Shown: positions 9,913 to 21,815, numbered from the stretch's first letter. The stretch: DNA of 34,996 bases from Priapulus caudatus (GCF_000485595.1 NW_014577153.1:81145-116140), one strand, 5' to 3'. Notes: a model not told the origin generated them from the letters alone. Numbers and translations are program-made.

Positions 9913-11095
9913 GCTGATAGGGTCTATGACTATGTCCCCCTGAGGCGTGTTCAGGAGACCGAACGCTCGCGAGCGCTCGCGAGCGCTCGCCTTCTGAACG
10001 ACACTGCGCTCGCGAGCGCTCGCGAGCGCTTGCGTGCAAGTTTGAAAGGCTGTTCGCTCAGCGCGCGAGTTGTTTACAAGATGGCGACGGGAAATCTGGC
10101 GAATGCGAATCTAACATTTCTGACGTCAATTTGCAATCTATTTCAACTTCATTTCATTTTTCATTCATTTATTTACTTCTAAATTCAATTCGTATCAATT
10201 TCATCTGCTAATTCGTTTAACAGTACTTGTTCGAAGTCATTAAAATCTCTGCTGAGTAACCCTTCATGGGGGCCGCCATCTTTGATCAAGCAAGCGCACA
10301 GCGAGCGCTCGTGTTTCGTTCAAGAGGCGCTGCGTTCGTGCAGCGAGCGTTCGATTCGAGCGTTCGCTCTCCTGAACACGCCTCAGGTTACTGCCGGAAC
10401 GTACCCTGGTTACTTACGGTCCGGTATACCGGAACGTACCGTGGTAACTATCTAATACGCTGGACCGTACCTCGCCTACTTCAAATCGTACCCTGACTTT
10501 CAGCTGATGTCGTAATACTCTACACACCGCTTGTCGGCAGGAAACGCGCTGCTTTATGCTCCCGTTCCTTGTTTCCGGTCCGTTCTCGCAAAATATTCGT
10601 ATTCCTTACCCTGTTACGTTTCACCTCCCGACCCTTTCTACAAGTGTCAGCGAGTCTATACGTTTCCAATCCATTAAGATAATCATACAAATTTTCCTGT
10701 TCCACCACAACACTTAATTGGAGCCATCTTTCAAAAATCTCGCGCGAAAATGTCGTAAACATTGCGAAAGGAAAACGCATTCCCGATCATCGCGATATTT
10801 GCAAAAGGATTGCGCGCATCAGTGTATATAGGTTGAAATTTCTTCTTGGTTTCACAGTTTCATACTCCAATCCAACTTTATAAATATATCATACAGGTCT
10901 GTATGTATATTTCAAATTTTGCGACATCAGTAGCTGGGCGGAACAGGGACAGTCAGGGTACGGTAGGGAATAAGCGAGGTACGGTCCGGCATATCACATA
11001 GTTACCAGGGTACGTTCCGGTATACCGCGGACCGTATCCAGGGTACATTCCGGGAGTATACCCTGGGGGACATAGACCCTATCAGCGTTACTGAG
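9913..11095. mobile_element. Foldback element with GGTACGGTCCGG arms, interrupted by a nested MITE
   Basis: The left end (9913-9950, CTGATAGGGTCTATG... and GTCCCC) resumes at 10388-10500. It is the inverted counterpart of 10935-11095, which ends GGGGGACATAGACCCTATCAG. The arms share motifs such as CCGGAACGTACCCTGG and GACCGTACCTCGCC. A shorter relative is at 19068-19305, and one end of the family is at 20735-20805. The left arm is split by the element at 9951-10388. No transposase is seen. Confidence 0.7.
9951..10388. mobile_element. CpG-rich MITE nested in the foldback element
   Basis: Terminal inverted repeats of about 31 bp (9951-9981 and 10358-10388) differ at one position; the outer part is CCTGAGGCGTGTTCAGGAGA. 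Next to the ends are repeated, self-complementary GCGCTCGCGAGC units (9965-10030). The inner arms carry AAGATGGCGAC (10078-10088) and its inverted partner GCCGCCATCTT (10272-10282). The middle is AT-rich. Confidence 0.75.
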
Positions 11096-11124
11096 ACTGT
11101 AGTGTAACTATCGGCAAGCCTTAG

Positions 11125-11222
11125 CTCTAGTACTAGTAGTACTAGTAGTAGTAGTAGTACTGTAGGCCTAGCCTGCGTACAACTCTACGCCTACGGCCTG
11201 CGGCAACTACGCGGGCTATATA
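11125..11222. repeat. Diverged copy of the hairpin repeat seen at 8827-8885
   Basis: AGCTCTAGTACTAGTAG microsatellite-like sequence is followed by GCCTGCGTACAACT and CGGCAACTACGCGGGCTATA. This matches the family at 8813-8945 but with a less perfect hairpin and no intact X-box. Confidence 0.55.
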
Positions 11223-11746
11223 GATACAATAATGTAACCCAAACACAGGATAGGGTTACAACACGAGCCTATTCTTTTCTTTGGAGGAACCCCTGAGTGA
11301 ATAACTCATGGCGGTTTGCTGGTGCGTTTTCAGAGACTAGAACTTCCAAACTGGGTTTATTCTAAACACAAACCTTTCTCCGCTATCCTGGAACTTACTA
11401 TGTATCAAATCAATGACAGACAATGTGAAAATTGAATTATAAATGGGAAATATTTACTTTAACATACATAATGATAATACAGCTGTTTATCTGCTGGTGC
11501 TGCTTCGTCATATCCTATCCAGCTCACAACTCTACTCAAAGACGTACCTCTATTCTGATATGCATTTATCCTTTCAAACTGAATGACACCAACACATTAA
11601 CAGATGATTCATTGATTATAATCATTCTATAGTATATATATATGTTACTATGATTTTCATGATAGCACCACAGCCATCAGACAGGTACAGCGAAGATGTA
11701 GGATAGGTCGGGGGACGTGGCCTTTGGTGGCAGGACATCATTTGTT

Positions 11747-14700
11747 ATGCCTCCTCACGTACTTTTCAAGGCACACACAATTGCCCAGCTGTGTGTAAAA
11801 CAAGCCAGACTAGGAAAATGTTGCTTCTTGCCGCAAACTACTAAAGTAAGTATCATTGTAGTAAGCTTGTTATGTTACGTACATTTGTACTCACTCGGCT
11901 TTGCATTAAAGTGATTATTGCGAGTTTTTTGGCTCAGAAAAACGAAATATAGCTGAATATAGTCTCACCTGACAGTGGATATATCACTGATTATACCAAC
12001 ATTCAAAACACCAAGATTTTATGCAGTTATAGCATAGAAAAATTGATTTAACCACATCATACCAGCAATAAATTTTATCGTGTCACGACTCTCAAAAATC
12101 ACAAATGGCGTCTCAAACAAGCGAACATAGTTAAAACAAAAGGGCGTGCAATTCTGTTTGGTAAATATTATTGAGTTTTTATGTCAATAATTCAGAGCAC
12201 TTTCTGTCATTGTCATTCCCGTGTTACTATCTGACTGGCAATCCACAAGCTTCTCTAATAACAGACTTTACGTGGCATTAGTACTACACTGCTGTTACGC
12301 TAGTATGAACGTCTGTGTTTACACTCTAACCTGATTTTTACGGTGCGTGGTATGCATTGCTGCACCGTGATAGATGTCTCGCGCTACCGCGAGAAAATTC
12401 GAGAGATGGCAACGGTAAACAGAAACAGAACGCAAAATTGTAATCGTGCATGATTTCATTGGATTTGGTGAATATGAAGGTTCTAAGACATTTTATCGTT
12501 ACTCTAGACAATTGCTGTTACTCAAGCAATAACGGTAGGTATCATGAAAGTGGGGAAAACACTGGAAAATTCTCGCAATAGACGCTTTAACTAACGGTTA
12601 TAAAAATACTATCCTTTTATATTGTTAGGGCTTCTTTTTAGAACTCGGTCTCATGAAAATTCACAAATAAATTTATTGTTGCTAACAACTGTAAATATAC
12701 TATCAAGCTTGAAGAAGTAAGAAAATTATGCTGTTATATACATATATTAGGAACATAATTTTTTATATTCTTATTATTCGACTTTGTTTTAAGTTTATAT
12801 AAATACTAATTGAGCCTACTGAGATTAGTAATCATCAGAGTAAGAAATGTATAGAGTTCTCTGACAGTGACCCCGCTACTTTGTATCGTCAGCTACACAG
12901 AGCCAGCGCTGCATACGCGGCCAAAGCAAAACCCGTAAATGTTGCCGAGGATGCCTCGCAATCATCAGCTGACGTCGATCATGATATAGAAGGCAGCACG
13001 GTTGTCGTGCATCCGGAACTTTTACACGACAACTTATCGGCAGAGACGGCGACGTTGCCCCCGGCGACCACCCGTCATCTTGAGAGCCCGGTGCTGCATC
13101 TGCGCAGGGCCAACAAGCTGTTGTTTGGCGACCAGCAAGAGTTCAGCATCTATGTGCAGCGTGATGCGCAATTGGTCGATGTTGTCGGTGGCAGCCAGGT
13201 GGAGCCACTGAAGCTGCAGAATGCTGTTCATCCGAGAGACTTAGAATGGCGAGCACTAAAGATAGATTTGAAGAAACTGCCTGGAGTCTACCTACGACTG
13301 TCAAAGCATCGTCTCACGAGTAAGCCTCAGCTGATTGTTGGGCATGCACCAACTCTCTCCCTTCCAATACTGACCCCTCCCCCTATCCGCACCCCGCATC
13401 ATATGATATCAAATATGGTTCCTTAGATAATATTCTTCAGCTATCAATCTATTAATAACAGTGATGTAATAGGTATAACAGAGATGACAACCACTACGAT
13501 TTATCCGTATTTTACACGAATTTCTATTCCTTTTGCACCACTACGACCAGTTTGTATCAAACTACGAATTTCACTGTGATAGAAAAAAAAAGTCAATTAT
13601 TGTCATTTTTTGTCAATTTATTGTCATTTTTTGTCAATTTATTGTCATTTTTGACCCTCAGAATGCAGGAAATTGCATCTCAGAATCTAAAAAAATTTCC
13701 GGGGGGCATGCCGAACCCCCCTAGCAAACTCAGGTCACTACGTGACCCTCAAACTACTAATTTGATGGCCAGAAACTACAGATTGCTTCAAATTACAAAT
13801 ATGTGTTGGCATCTTTGGTATAATTAGACAATTTTTATAGTAATGTTATGATCTGTTTAAATTATCACTATGAATGAATTATATCTTATTATATGATATA
13901 GATATTCTTTTAACTATATTTCAGTGTTAGTTGTCATGACAACAGCAGCAGGTTATGGCATGGCACCAGGAGCATTTGACTTGGTCACGTTCCTTTTAGC
14001 TTGTGGTGGGACTGGTTTTACATCATGTGCTGCGAACACAATAAACCAAGTAAATATTTTTATGTTTCTCTGTTAATGTAGAGTTTTAATCAAGAGCAAG
14101 TTATTGTGATTTTCATACATTTATAGCACTATTTGACAAATTTGGACAAACCCTACGGAAGATCGGCATATTCTACTCGTGAATTGATGGCATCTATGCA
14201 ATGCATGTAATCCATATTTGTCTGTATATATATTCTCTTATCCGACAAAACTGATTAGTTGTTTTTCTATTCAGTTTCTGGAGGTTCCTTATGATTCCCA
14301 GATGGCCAGAACCAAGGCGAGACCATTAGTCATGGGACTTGTCAGGTATGTAAAACTGTTATGTGTAGGGGTCCCATTATGCACTAGATGGCGGATATGA
14401 TACGTATCACAATACAGAGTAGCAAATATGATTATTATTCAGAAATATATACACAAGCAAATATTTCGAGTGAAGTGTTTAATCAGTATTTTAATGTGTT
14501 ATCTGAATCTGATTATATTTTTTAAACAAAAACAAGCTTATCGACATTCCCTATTGAAAGCACGAAATGCTATTTCTGGCCTATTATGGGCAAATTAGTG
14601 CATGTGATGAGCTACCAGGTTATCTGCTAGCATGCAAATAGCTTCATTAGGATTCATTCATAGTGTGTTGGATTCAAAGGCTTGGCAGCACTGTCACTGC

Positions 14701-16254
14701 AGTGCGTTCCGTGACTTGACCTTGTGCGTTCCGTGACTTGACTTTGTGCGTTCCGTGACTTGACCTTGTACGTTCCGTGACTTGACCTTGGACGTGTGCA
14801 TGTTCTGCTGCAGTCCACTTCACGGAGTGCTCTTCGCTGCAAGTTCGGCCATCACAGGCTTGTCGATCCTAGCCTATCATGTCAACCCGTTGACTGCCGC
14901 ACTTGGTGCTGTCAACCTGGTGCTCTACACGCTAGTCTATACACCAATGAAGCGGGCGTCCATCTACAACACGTGGGTGGGGTCAGTAGTCGGTGGCATC
15001 CCTCCAGTCATGGGCTGGACAGCCTGCACTGGAGTCATTGATCCAGGTTAGGAAGCTACTTGTACACTAACTGTTTAGTCACCAGGTGGGATGTGAAGTA
15101 ACTTGATGGTGATGTTGTGTCTGGCTCCTGTAACACACAGGCGTAGGGCAGGGTTCTAATCTCCACAGCTAAATGCTAATGGCGAAGTCCTGACATGTAA
15201 ATCTTTACGAGAGTAGTTAAAATACGAAGTCTGTAGTCTGCAGCCGAAAAGTTGTGTTGCGCAACTTTGTCAGTGGATGTGCTTGTAGTGGCGCCACCAC
15301 CGTTGTAAGCAATGGTATAGCCAGCAGTTTTAAAACGTTGAAAAAAAATATTTATAATTAATATTGAACAGTGACATTTTTTATGTAGCATAATTGAAAC
15401 CTATTTTAACTAACAATATGCAAGCAACATATGATCATGTGTGCCCGTAATATGATTTGAGAAGGTAATCACTCGGTTGTTTTTCTCATCTGATGCAGGC
15501 GCCTTGGTGCTGGGTGCTGTTCTATTCGCATGGCAGTTTCCACACTTTAATGCGCTCAGCTGGAACCTGAAGGAGCAGTACTCCAAAGCTGGCTACCGCA
15601 TGATGGCAGTCACTGAGCCAGCATTGTGTCGTGCCACCGCGCTACGATACAGGTAACAGATGCAGCAGCGAAATCCTCGATCATCTGTCATTTTAAATCC
15701 ATGGGTAAAATATCTGTAGGGGTTTATTTCACAGATGCAGGTAATATTATATATATCAAGTGCACTAACACTAACGCATACCTTAACACTTTCTTGGGGC
15801 AAAGCATTGTTTACGAACTGTTTATGGGAGGACACGATATGGAAAGAACGTATGTTGGCAAAAACACACAGTCATGGAAAGTGTAGCTATTAAATCTCGG
15901 GAAACTTCTGGGGGGGGGGAAATGTTTTACGGTGGGTGTTAGAAGTCTGTGCCGGTGTGTGTTTACAGTGTCGTCATGATCGGAGTGTGCAGCCTGGCTC
16001 CGGTTCTCGGCGTGACGACATGGCTGTTTGCCGTCGATTCGCTACCGCTGAATGCCTACCTCACCTACCTGGCGTGGAACTTCTACCAGCGGCCCAATGC
16101 AAAGACATCTCGGCAGCTGTTCCGTTTTAGTCTTGTACACCTTCCCTTCCTCATGCTGCTGATGGTGATCGGAAAGCGCTACGACAACCGGACGAAGGAG
16201 GGCAAGGCGGGCACAACGGATGCACAGGCACTTGTAGTGCATGCCGCACGGTGA
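11747..16254 (+). CDS. COX10: COX10, mitochondrial protohaem IX farnesyltransferase (haem O synthase)
   Basis: Seven exons fit in phase: 11747-11845, 12839-13319, 13925-14049, 14275-14345, 14814-15046, 15499-15652 and 15969-16254 (TGA). The sum is 1449 nt, or 482 residues. COX10 is a UbiA-family prenyltransferase of the inner mitochondrial membrane that converts haem B to haem O for cytochrome c oxidase. Conserved stretches from residue ~185 on are [45 protein letters not shown] (prenyl-diphosphate motif), [54 protein letters not shown] and a multi-pass C-terminus. The first exon (33 residues, basic, no acidic residue) fits a presequence. It is assigned by phase, donor CTAAA|GTAAGT and position, so it is the least certain exon. 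The exon 2 acceptor (ATCATCAG) has a weak pyrimidine tract. Residues ~34-170 are variable, as in the family. Exon 5 is preceded by a tandem repeat reaching the splice site. Confidence 0.95.
11846..12838 (+). other. COX10 intron 1 (provisional)
   Basis: This 993-bp AT-rich stretch lies between the proposed presequence exon and the second exon. No other gene, repeat array or RNA gene is recognised in it. Confidence 0.45.
13320..13924 (+). other. COX10 intron 2 with a ~20-bp tandem repeat
   Basis: Intron 2 is 605 bp. At about 13592-13650 it holds roughly three copies of an ATTGTCATTTTTTGTCAATT-type unit. Nothing else is recognised. Confidence 0.7.
14702..14792 (+). repeat. 22-bp minisatellite at the COX10 exon 5 acceptor
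   Basis: Four copies with exact 22-bp spacing (GCGTTCC at 14704, 14726 and 14748, ACGTTCC at 14770), unit GCGTTCCGTGACTTGACCTT plus two bases. The array ends about 20 bp before the CAG at 14811-14813 that opens exon 5. Each unit contains TTGAC, which fits the loose branch-point consensus yUnAy. Confidence 0.85.
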
Positions 16255-17724
16255 CGAGAAATGCCACATAGGCTATTATAGGCAGTGTATACAGTGTAGA
16301 GGACAGTCACACAGTTGGCCAGGTGCATTGATTGGCGTCAGTGACCCAGTAGACGTATGCCTTATTGTTACTTAACCCATTATAAGCAGGTCTACCATAA
16401 TTGAAATCGACAGTTTTGCCCTCATGGTAGTGAGTGGGTGACTTGGTTTGTAAGTGATTGGAGTAGAGTGTAGTAGTGGTCACAATTGTTTATGTCCGGC
16501 ATTCAAGGCTGATCATTTTATCATTTATTGTATTGTTAGGGTTGGTTTGCGTTTTCTTACAAAACAGTGAAGTTTGATCAGTGGCAGTGTTTGTGGTGGG
16601 TTAGAAAGTCAGAGTGAAGCTTTGATAAGTCCAATTTCACAACTTGTCACTCTGTAACAAGTCAGGCTGGCTGCCAATTGACAAAAAAATAGCCGTACTG
16701 AATTGATTTACAAATCTGATGTGGTGCCAGTAAGGATATCCAAAGGTACAAATAGACAAAATAGGTGAAATTGTCTAAATTCTACACAAAAGTGTCCACG
16801 ATCTTCAACTTCAAGTGGATAAAAACCTGACAGTTATATCTAATGTCATGTTTATTTGAGTTGTGATGAATACTAGGTTGATCACTATACGGTATACGTA
16901 GAACTTACAGTAAATGCTCAAGTGCCTCCTTATTTCCTGATTCAATAGAAGACGTAGTCTTCAATTCTATGACTTGGTGATACAGTATTAACACAAGTTA
17001 ATCAAATCAAGTGTTGCAACTGTGAATGTACATGTGCAATTATGTTGAACTTATCAAACCGGTAGGGGACACAAAATATGCAAGGAGCGTTTGAATGTCT
17101 ATGGAAACATCTATTTTTTTTAAATGCTATGTCTTAAATTCCGAATAACCAACATATTATGTAATAACTTTGCAGCAATGGCGACATTCGATTTAATTAG
17201 CAGAACTTGTATCTATTTGTATATAAATTTAACTGTAAATTGTGATCTCAATTAAACTCAAGTTTTCATACTGAATAATCATAATGATATATCTTACTAA
17301 ATACTATAACTATAACTATAAGTATAAATACAATTTATAAATTGGGGAATTTCTGTCTGTGTCACGTGTGTGTTTGTGTGTCCGGCCGGCTATACGTTTC
17401 CGCACCGCTCAACGGATCCTCTCCAAACTTGGTCGGAACATTCTACAGATCATGACACGTTGCATGGGCTTCTTTTTTTTCAGTTTCATTTTTTTTCACA
17501 TTTCACGTTCATAAACTTACTATTATTATACGTCATTGATCCCAGCATCATTTACCACATTACCAATATTTTATTCTCTTCATATAATGAGTGAAACAAT
17601 GCGAATGGCCATGTCTGCTGTCACTGCAATACGTACAAAATGTACATGATTAGGCCTTTTGCTTTACAGCACTGAGCATCACGTGAGCAGAGCGCATGCA
17701 GCACGTGTTTAAATAATATCCGGA
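16255..17724. other. COX10 3' flank up to the assembly gap
   Basis: AT-rich DNA without recognisable exons. The COX10 3' UTR lies at its start, but no canonical AATAAA close to the stop was identified; ATTAAA near 17255 is far away. A short TATAACTATAACTATAAG run is at about 17305-17325. Confidence 0.4.
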
Positions 17725-17734
17725 NNNNNNNNNN
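17725..17734. other. Assembly gap (ten Ns)
   Basis: Ten ambiguous bases. The inverted-duplication left arm begins at the very next base, so the true outer limit of that arm is unknown. Confidence 0.98.
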
Positions 17735-19131
17735 ATGCACTGAACTGAGTGATAATATAGAGTCTAGTGATACACTTTAATTTAGTGTAACTGTAACAAA
17801 GTCACAACTGCTGCCATACATTGCATGCATGAATGCAGTAAACCAACACGACACACACACGCGTACGCACGCCGCAGCACACACACACACGCACGAGCAC
17901 GGCACGCACGCACGGGCGCACAACACGCACACACACACCCCACACAGGGTGACACATGGCACACCACACACACCAAGCACGCACGCGCGAGCGCGCGCGC
18001 GCACACCTACACGTCGTACGCACTGTCCACACACACAAATGTCACCTGTTTAATTGATGTGGATATATTTTCCCCCCAATTGAAATTCCCCTATCCTTCA
18101 CATCATATCCGGTCAGCCAGCAGTTTGACATGGCAGGTGTTGTAAACGTCAAACTAATCACATAGCATTCGTAATACATCCGAACAATCATACAATGTAA
18201 TCTACGTAAAACGCAACATTCTCGTGCTACAAATCGTGAAATACAGCATCACTTTGCTTCAGCATCTGCCTCGGGTTTATTGCGCGAGGATAAGATGTCT
18301 AATAAACTAGATCGTAGTTACTATATCTTCGCCCACTACGTGGCGCCGCGTGCTGTTTAATGTAATTACTTCCATAGACTGGGTACTCGCTCCCTCAGCT
18401 CGCTCCACCTCAATTACCCATCGAGGTAACTAAGGCCGAGAGGTGAGACGCGGGTACCAGTGCCTATCTACTAACTATCTGGCTGCGGTCCGGCTAATCG
18501 CGAAAGGCACCGACGGCGCACAAGGACGAAAGTCACCGAAAGGCACCGCAGCACCTACTAAACACCGAAGGCGCTATGAGAAACAGTGAATTTCACCGGA
18601 AGGCCGACAGAAGCAAGTCCGGAGACTCGAAATGTCAAAAAATCCACAGACCAATGATCTAAAAATGACTGAACTCGGCCCGAAATGAGGTATTAACACC
18701 AATATTAATTCGCACCCGAGCCAATTGTTTAATTGAAACAGCGCCATCTCTTGAAGTATTTTTAAGTAATCATTGGGATTTTTCAATGCAAAAATGCGTT
18801 TTTAATGTATTTACCACGATTTCGTATAAGAAACTATATATTTATTTTACTGATTTCTCCGTATCTTTTCTTGGATTTTTCATCATCTTTCATGCTTTTC
18901 GGTAATTTTGTCAGTGCATTTTCAGTGCGTTTGGTAATTTAACCATATATGCTGTCTATAACACTAAAGCGGCAAAAAGGTCAGGGTAAACAATTCGAAA
19001 GGCCTCTAAGCAAACACAAAAATACACCGAAAGACACTAAGTAGCAACGCTTCATTAGGTTCTAATCTATGTCCCCCAGGGTACTATGGAGGGTACGCCT
19101 GGGTACGGTTCGTATATCCGGTAGTACGCTC
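17735..19131 (-). repeat. Left arm of the large inverted duplication
   Basis: Read in reverse, it matches 20735-22143 along its length. Shared parts are the CACTAAA/ACTGAACTGAG end, the CA microsatellite (about 17855-18005), the exon-1-like segment, the CTGAGGCAGATGCTGAAGCA-type block, the GAGCGAGCTGAGG block, and CGAAAGGCAC minirepeats (about 18500-18575). The inner end is a GTCCCCCAGGGTAC block. Many single-base and short indels separate the arms. The left arm lacks the 92-bp MITE present on the right. Confidence 0.85.
18046..18131 (-). pseudogene. PLEKHM2: Degraded inverted copy of PLEKHM2 first coding exon
   Basis: On the minus strand it runs from an ATG at 18131 to a conserved CAG|GTGACA donor-like junction at 18046/18045. 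It matches 21816-21887 but is 86 bp, not 72, through several small insertions, so the reading frame shifts and the donor phase no longer fits exon 2. It points away from the other PLEKHM2 exons, towards COX10 and the assembly gap, so it cannot be spliced to them as assembled. Confidence 0.75.
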
Positions 19132-19305
19132 TGGTAATTATCCTGATTATGGTTGGGGAGTAGGCGTAGGCGACTCCCTAGACTCGTTAGTGGAGTAGGC
19201 GAGGTACGGTTCGGCATATTAGAAGTAGTCACAGGGTATGTTACGATATATCAACCGTACCCAGCTACCCTCACGATAGTACTGGACATAGACCTATATC
19301 CTATC
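19068..19305. mobile_element. Short GGTACGG-type inverted-repeat element
   Basis: The ends CTATGTCCCCCAGGGTACTA and AGTACTGGACATAG, with GGGTACGGTTCGTATAT near the left end and its complement near the right, make a ~240-bp palindromic element. It is related to 9913-11095. Its middle contains GGGAGTAGGCGTAGGC, also found at 28498-28513. Confidence 0.6.
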
Positions 19306-20099
19306 AGCCTAAGTACACCGAAGTACATTCCAAAGGCATCAATAAGACACTGAATGCCAAATAAGGCTAAAAAAAGCTCACGAAATGAGTAGAAACTATA
19401 TATACAGCCGATGCTCTCCCTGCTCCGGAGTTTATCGCGGATGCAAACGCAGTTTAAATATCTAGTTGTGTGTTTCTCTCCCGCAGTGTTACTTCACGTA
19501 GTTCGCCTGCCATCATTATGACCGCGAGCTCCCGGTTCGTCTATCCGGCGCCTACTTCTCCCTACGATATCTGCGCAGGTAGCGGCAAAATCTGTATGCG
19601 ACGAGCTATCGAAGCAGCAGTATGTGGTTTTTGCGCGGCTCTAACCGGCGTGCAACACAGCGGTGTGAGGGAGGATTATGTATATATAATACACGGCTCG
19701 GTACATCTTGCATGCTTACGTCATGCACCGTATAAAATTAGCTGAAATCTGGCATTCACGATATATAAGCGTTATAAGACTATAAACGCTTGAAGTCTAG
19801 ATTGTTAGACACTTACATGCATCTTCAATGATACTCGATTGTCAGCTGACGTACGCGCGTTCATTTCAGGTACTCTGAAAACTGAGTGATACTGCGGCGT
19901 TCTATTCGGACGATTGATATCTCACTACTTGATGCAGGACCAGTTTGGCGTACATCTCCAGTCTATGTGATACAGTGCTCAATTTAAGGTTTTTTTGGGT
20001 TTCCCGAGGATAACCAAGAGGTATAGCATATAGTATCCCTCGAGAGTTTTTGGTTGTCCGGATGATTTTTTAAACATGTGCTGGCATGCGCTCTGCTCA

Positions 20100-20108
20100 G
20101 TGTGTGGT

Positions 20109-20155
<47 letters not shown>

Positions 20156-20179
20156 CGTGTGTGTGTGTGTGTGTGTGGT

Positions 20180-20230
<51 letters not shown>

Positions 20231-20231
20231 T

Positions 20232-20270
<39 letters not shown>

Positions 20271-20310
20271 GTGCGTGTTTGGGTTGTGTGTGTGACAGAG
20301 AGAGAGAACC
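20100..20310. repeat. (TG)n and (GA)n microsatellites
   Basis: Long GTGTGT tract interrupted by GTGGGTG and GCGTGCG, followed by AGAGAG from about 20232. Open frames here are repeat artefacts. Confidence 0.95.
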
Positions 20311-20522
20311 AGAGGGATCAGGCATGCTCAGCGAAAAGCCGTTGGACCAACGTTGGATGGATTATCGTTCCAGATTCCCGATCATCCCGTTCTCTAACTT
20401 TTCTTACGTCTACAGTCCCGCTTCACCCCATCCCTTGATCTCAACAACCCAAAGTTTGATGTTGAAACAAATTATAACACGAATTTTACACAATGCTGTC
20501 ACACTATTTACAATTTCTATGT

Positions 20523-20705
20523 TCCGGATTCGGGTCGGATTTCGGATCGGATTTCGGATCGGATTTAGCGATACACATTGGATTCGGATTCGGATTCGGA
20601 TTCAAAAATTGCCATCGGATTCGGATTCGGATGGGATTCAAAATAACCATCGGATTCGGATTCGGATTCGGATTTTCAAAAATGCTGTCGGATCGGATTT
20701 TTGGT
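20523..20705. repeat. (TTCGGA)n hexamer satellite
   Basis: Blocks of TTCGGATTCGGA and TTCGGATCGGA, separated by short unique bits such as CAAAAATTGCCATC and CAAAATAACCATC, with a higher-order unit of about 55 bp. Confidence 0.85.
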
Positions 20706-21139
20706 TCATGTCGGATCCGACGCACAGCACTAGTACGTACCGATATATCGAACCGTACCCAGGTTACCCTCCGATAGTACCCTGGGGGACATAGACCTTA
20801 TGAGCGTTATACTTAGTGTCTTTCGGTGTATTTTTGGTTTGTTAAGAGGCCTTTCGGAATTGTTTACCCTACCTTTTGCGCCTTTTAGTGTTTAGACAGC
20901 ATATATGGTAAATTACCAAAACGCACTGAAACGCAGAAAAATTTACCGAAAGGCATTAAAAGATGATGAAAAATCCAAGAAAAGATACGGAGAAATCAGT
21001 AAAAATAATATATAGTTTCTATACGTAAATCGTGGTAAATACATTAAAAACGCATTATTTGATTGAAAATCCCAATATTTACTTATAAAATATCCAAGAG
21101 ATGGCGCTGTTTCATGTAAACATTGGCTCGGGTGCGAAT

Positions 21140-21231
21140 CATAGAGTTATATAAATATACTAATATATATACTAATATATATACTATATACAACTAATAT
21201 ATATACTAGGGGTCTAATATATAACTCTATG
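21140..21231. mobile_element. 92-bp MITE with 8-bp target-site duplication
   Basis: Ends CATAGAGTTATAT and ATATAACTCTATG are inverted. GTGCGAAT flanks both sides (21132-21139 and 21232-21239). The matching place in the left arm (ATTCGCAC, 18708-18715) has a single copy and no insert, i.e. an empty site. An 8-bp duplication is typical of hAT transposons; the family is inferred. Confidence 0.85.
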
Positions 21232-21815
21232 GTGCGAATTAAGTATTTGTGTACCTCATTTCGGGCCGAGTTCAGTCATTTTTAGAGCATTTCTGTGGAA
21301 TTTTTTTGACATTTCAGCTCCGGACTGCTTCTTTCGGTGCCTTCCGGTGGAATTCGATGTTCTCATAGCGCCTTTCGGTGTTTATTGGGTGCCTTACGGT
21401 GCCTTTCGGTGACTTTCCGTGCCTTTTGGTGTGCCTTTCGGTGCTTTGCGGTGCCTTTCGGTAATTAGACGGACCCGAAGCAGTGGAAGTTCTAGATAGA
21501 CTGGTACCCGGTCCCACCTCTCGGCTTAGTTACTCGATGGGTAATTGAGGTGGGAGCGAGCTGAGGGAGCGAGTACCAGTCTATGGAAGTTGATTAATTA
21601 ACAGCACGCGCGCCACGTAGTGGGAGAATATAGAACTACGACTAGTATAACATTTATCTTCGCGCATAAACCTGAGGCAGATGCTGAAGCAAAGTGATGC
21701 TGTATTTCACTATTTGTAGCACGAGAATGTTGGTTTTTACGTAGATTACATTGTTATATTGTTCGCATGATTACTAATGCTATGTGATTAGGTTTGACTG
21801 TTTACAACACCTGCC

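Larger units (their letters stand above)
19132..20734. other. Spacer between the inverted arms
   Basis: Besides the inner part of the short element (to 19305), it holds an exon-like segment near 19487-19580, a (TG)n/(GA)n tract at 20100-20310 and a (TTCGGA)n array at 20523-20705. No protein-coding gene is recognised. Confidence 0.5.

Noticed and set aside
12881-13426. Frame starting at TTG 12881 as an independent gene
   Set aside because: It is COX10 exon 2; the frame is open upstream to the 12839 acceptor, and residues after 13319 are intron.
14702-14792. CRISPR-like array
   Set aside because: Direct repeats without unique spacers, in a eukaryotic intron; the same holds for the arrays at 32385-32665 and 34672-34996.
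17777-18145. Overlapping frames in both directions rich in Cys, Val, His and Thr
   Set aside because: They arise from the CA/GT tract of the left arm and its degraded exon copy.
20076-20794. Long open frames of Cys-Val repeats and other low-complexity peptides
   Set aside because: They are translations of (TG)n, (GA)n and (TTCGGA)n repeats in several frames, with no domain or splice support.
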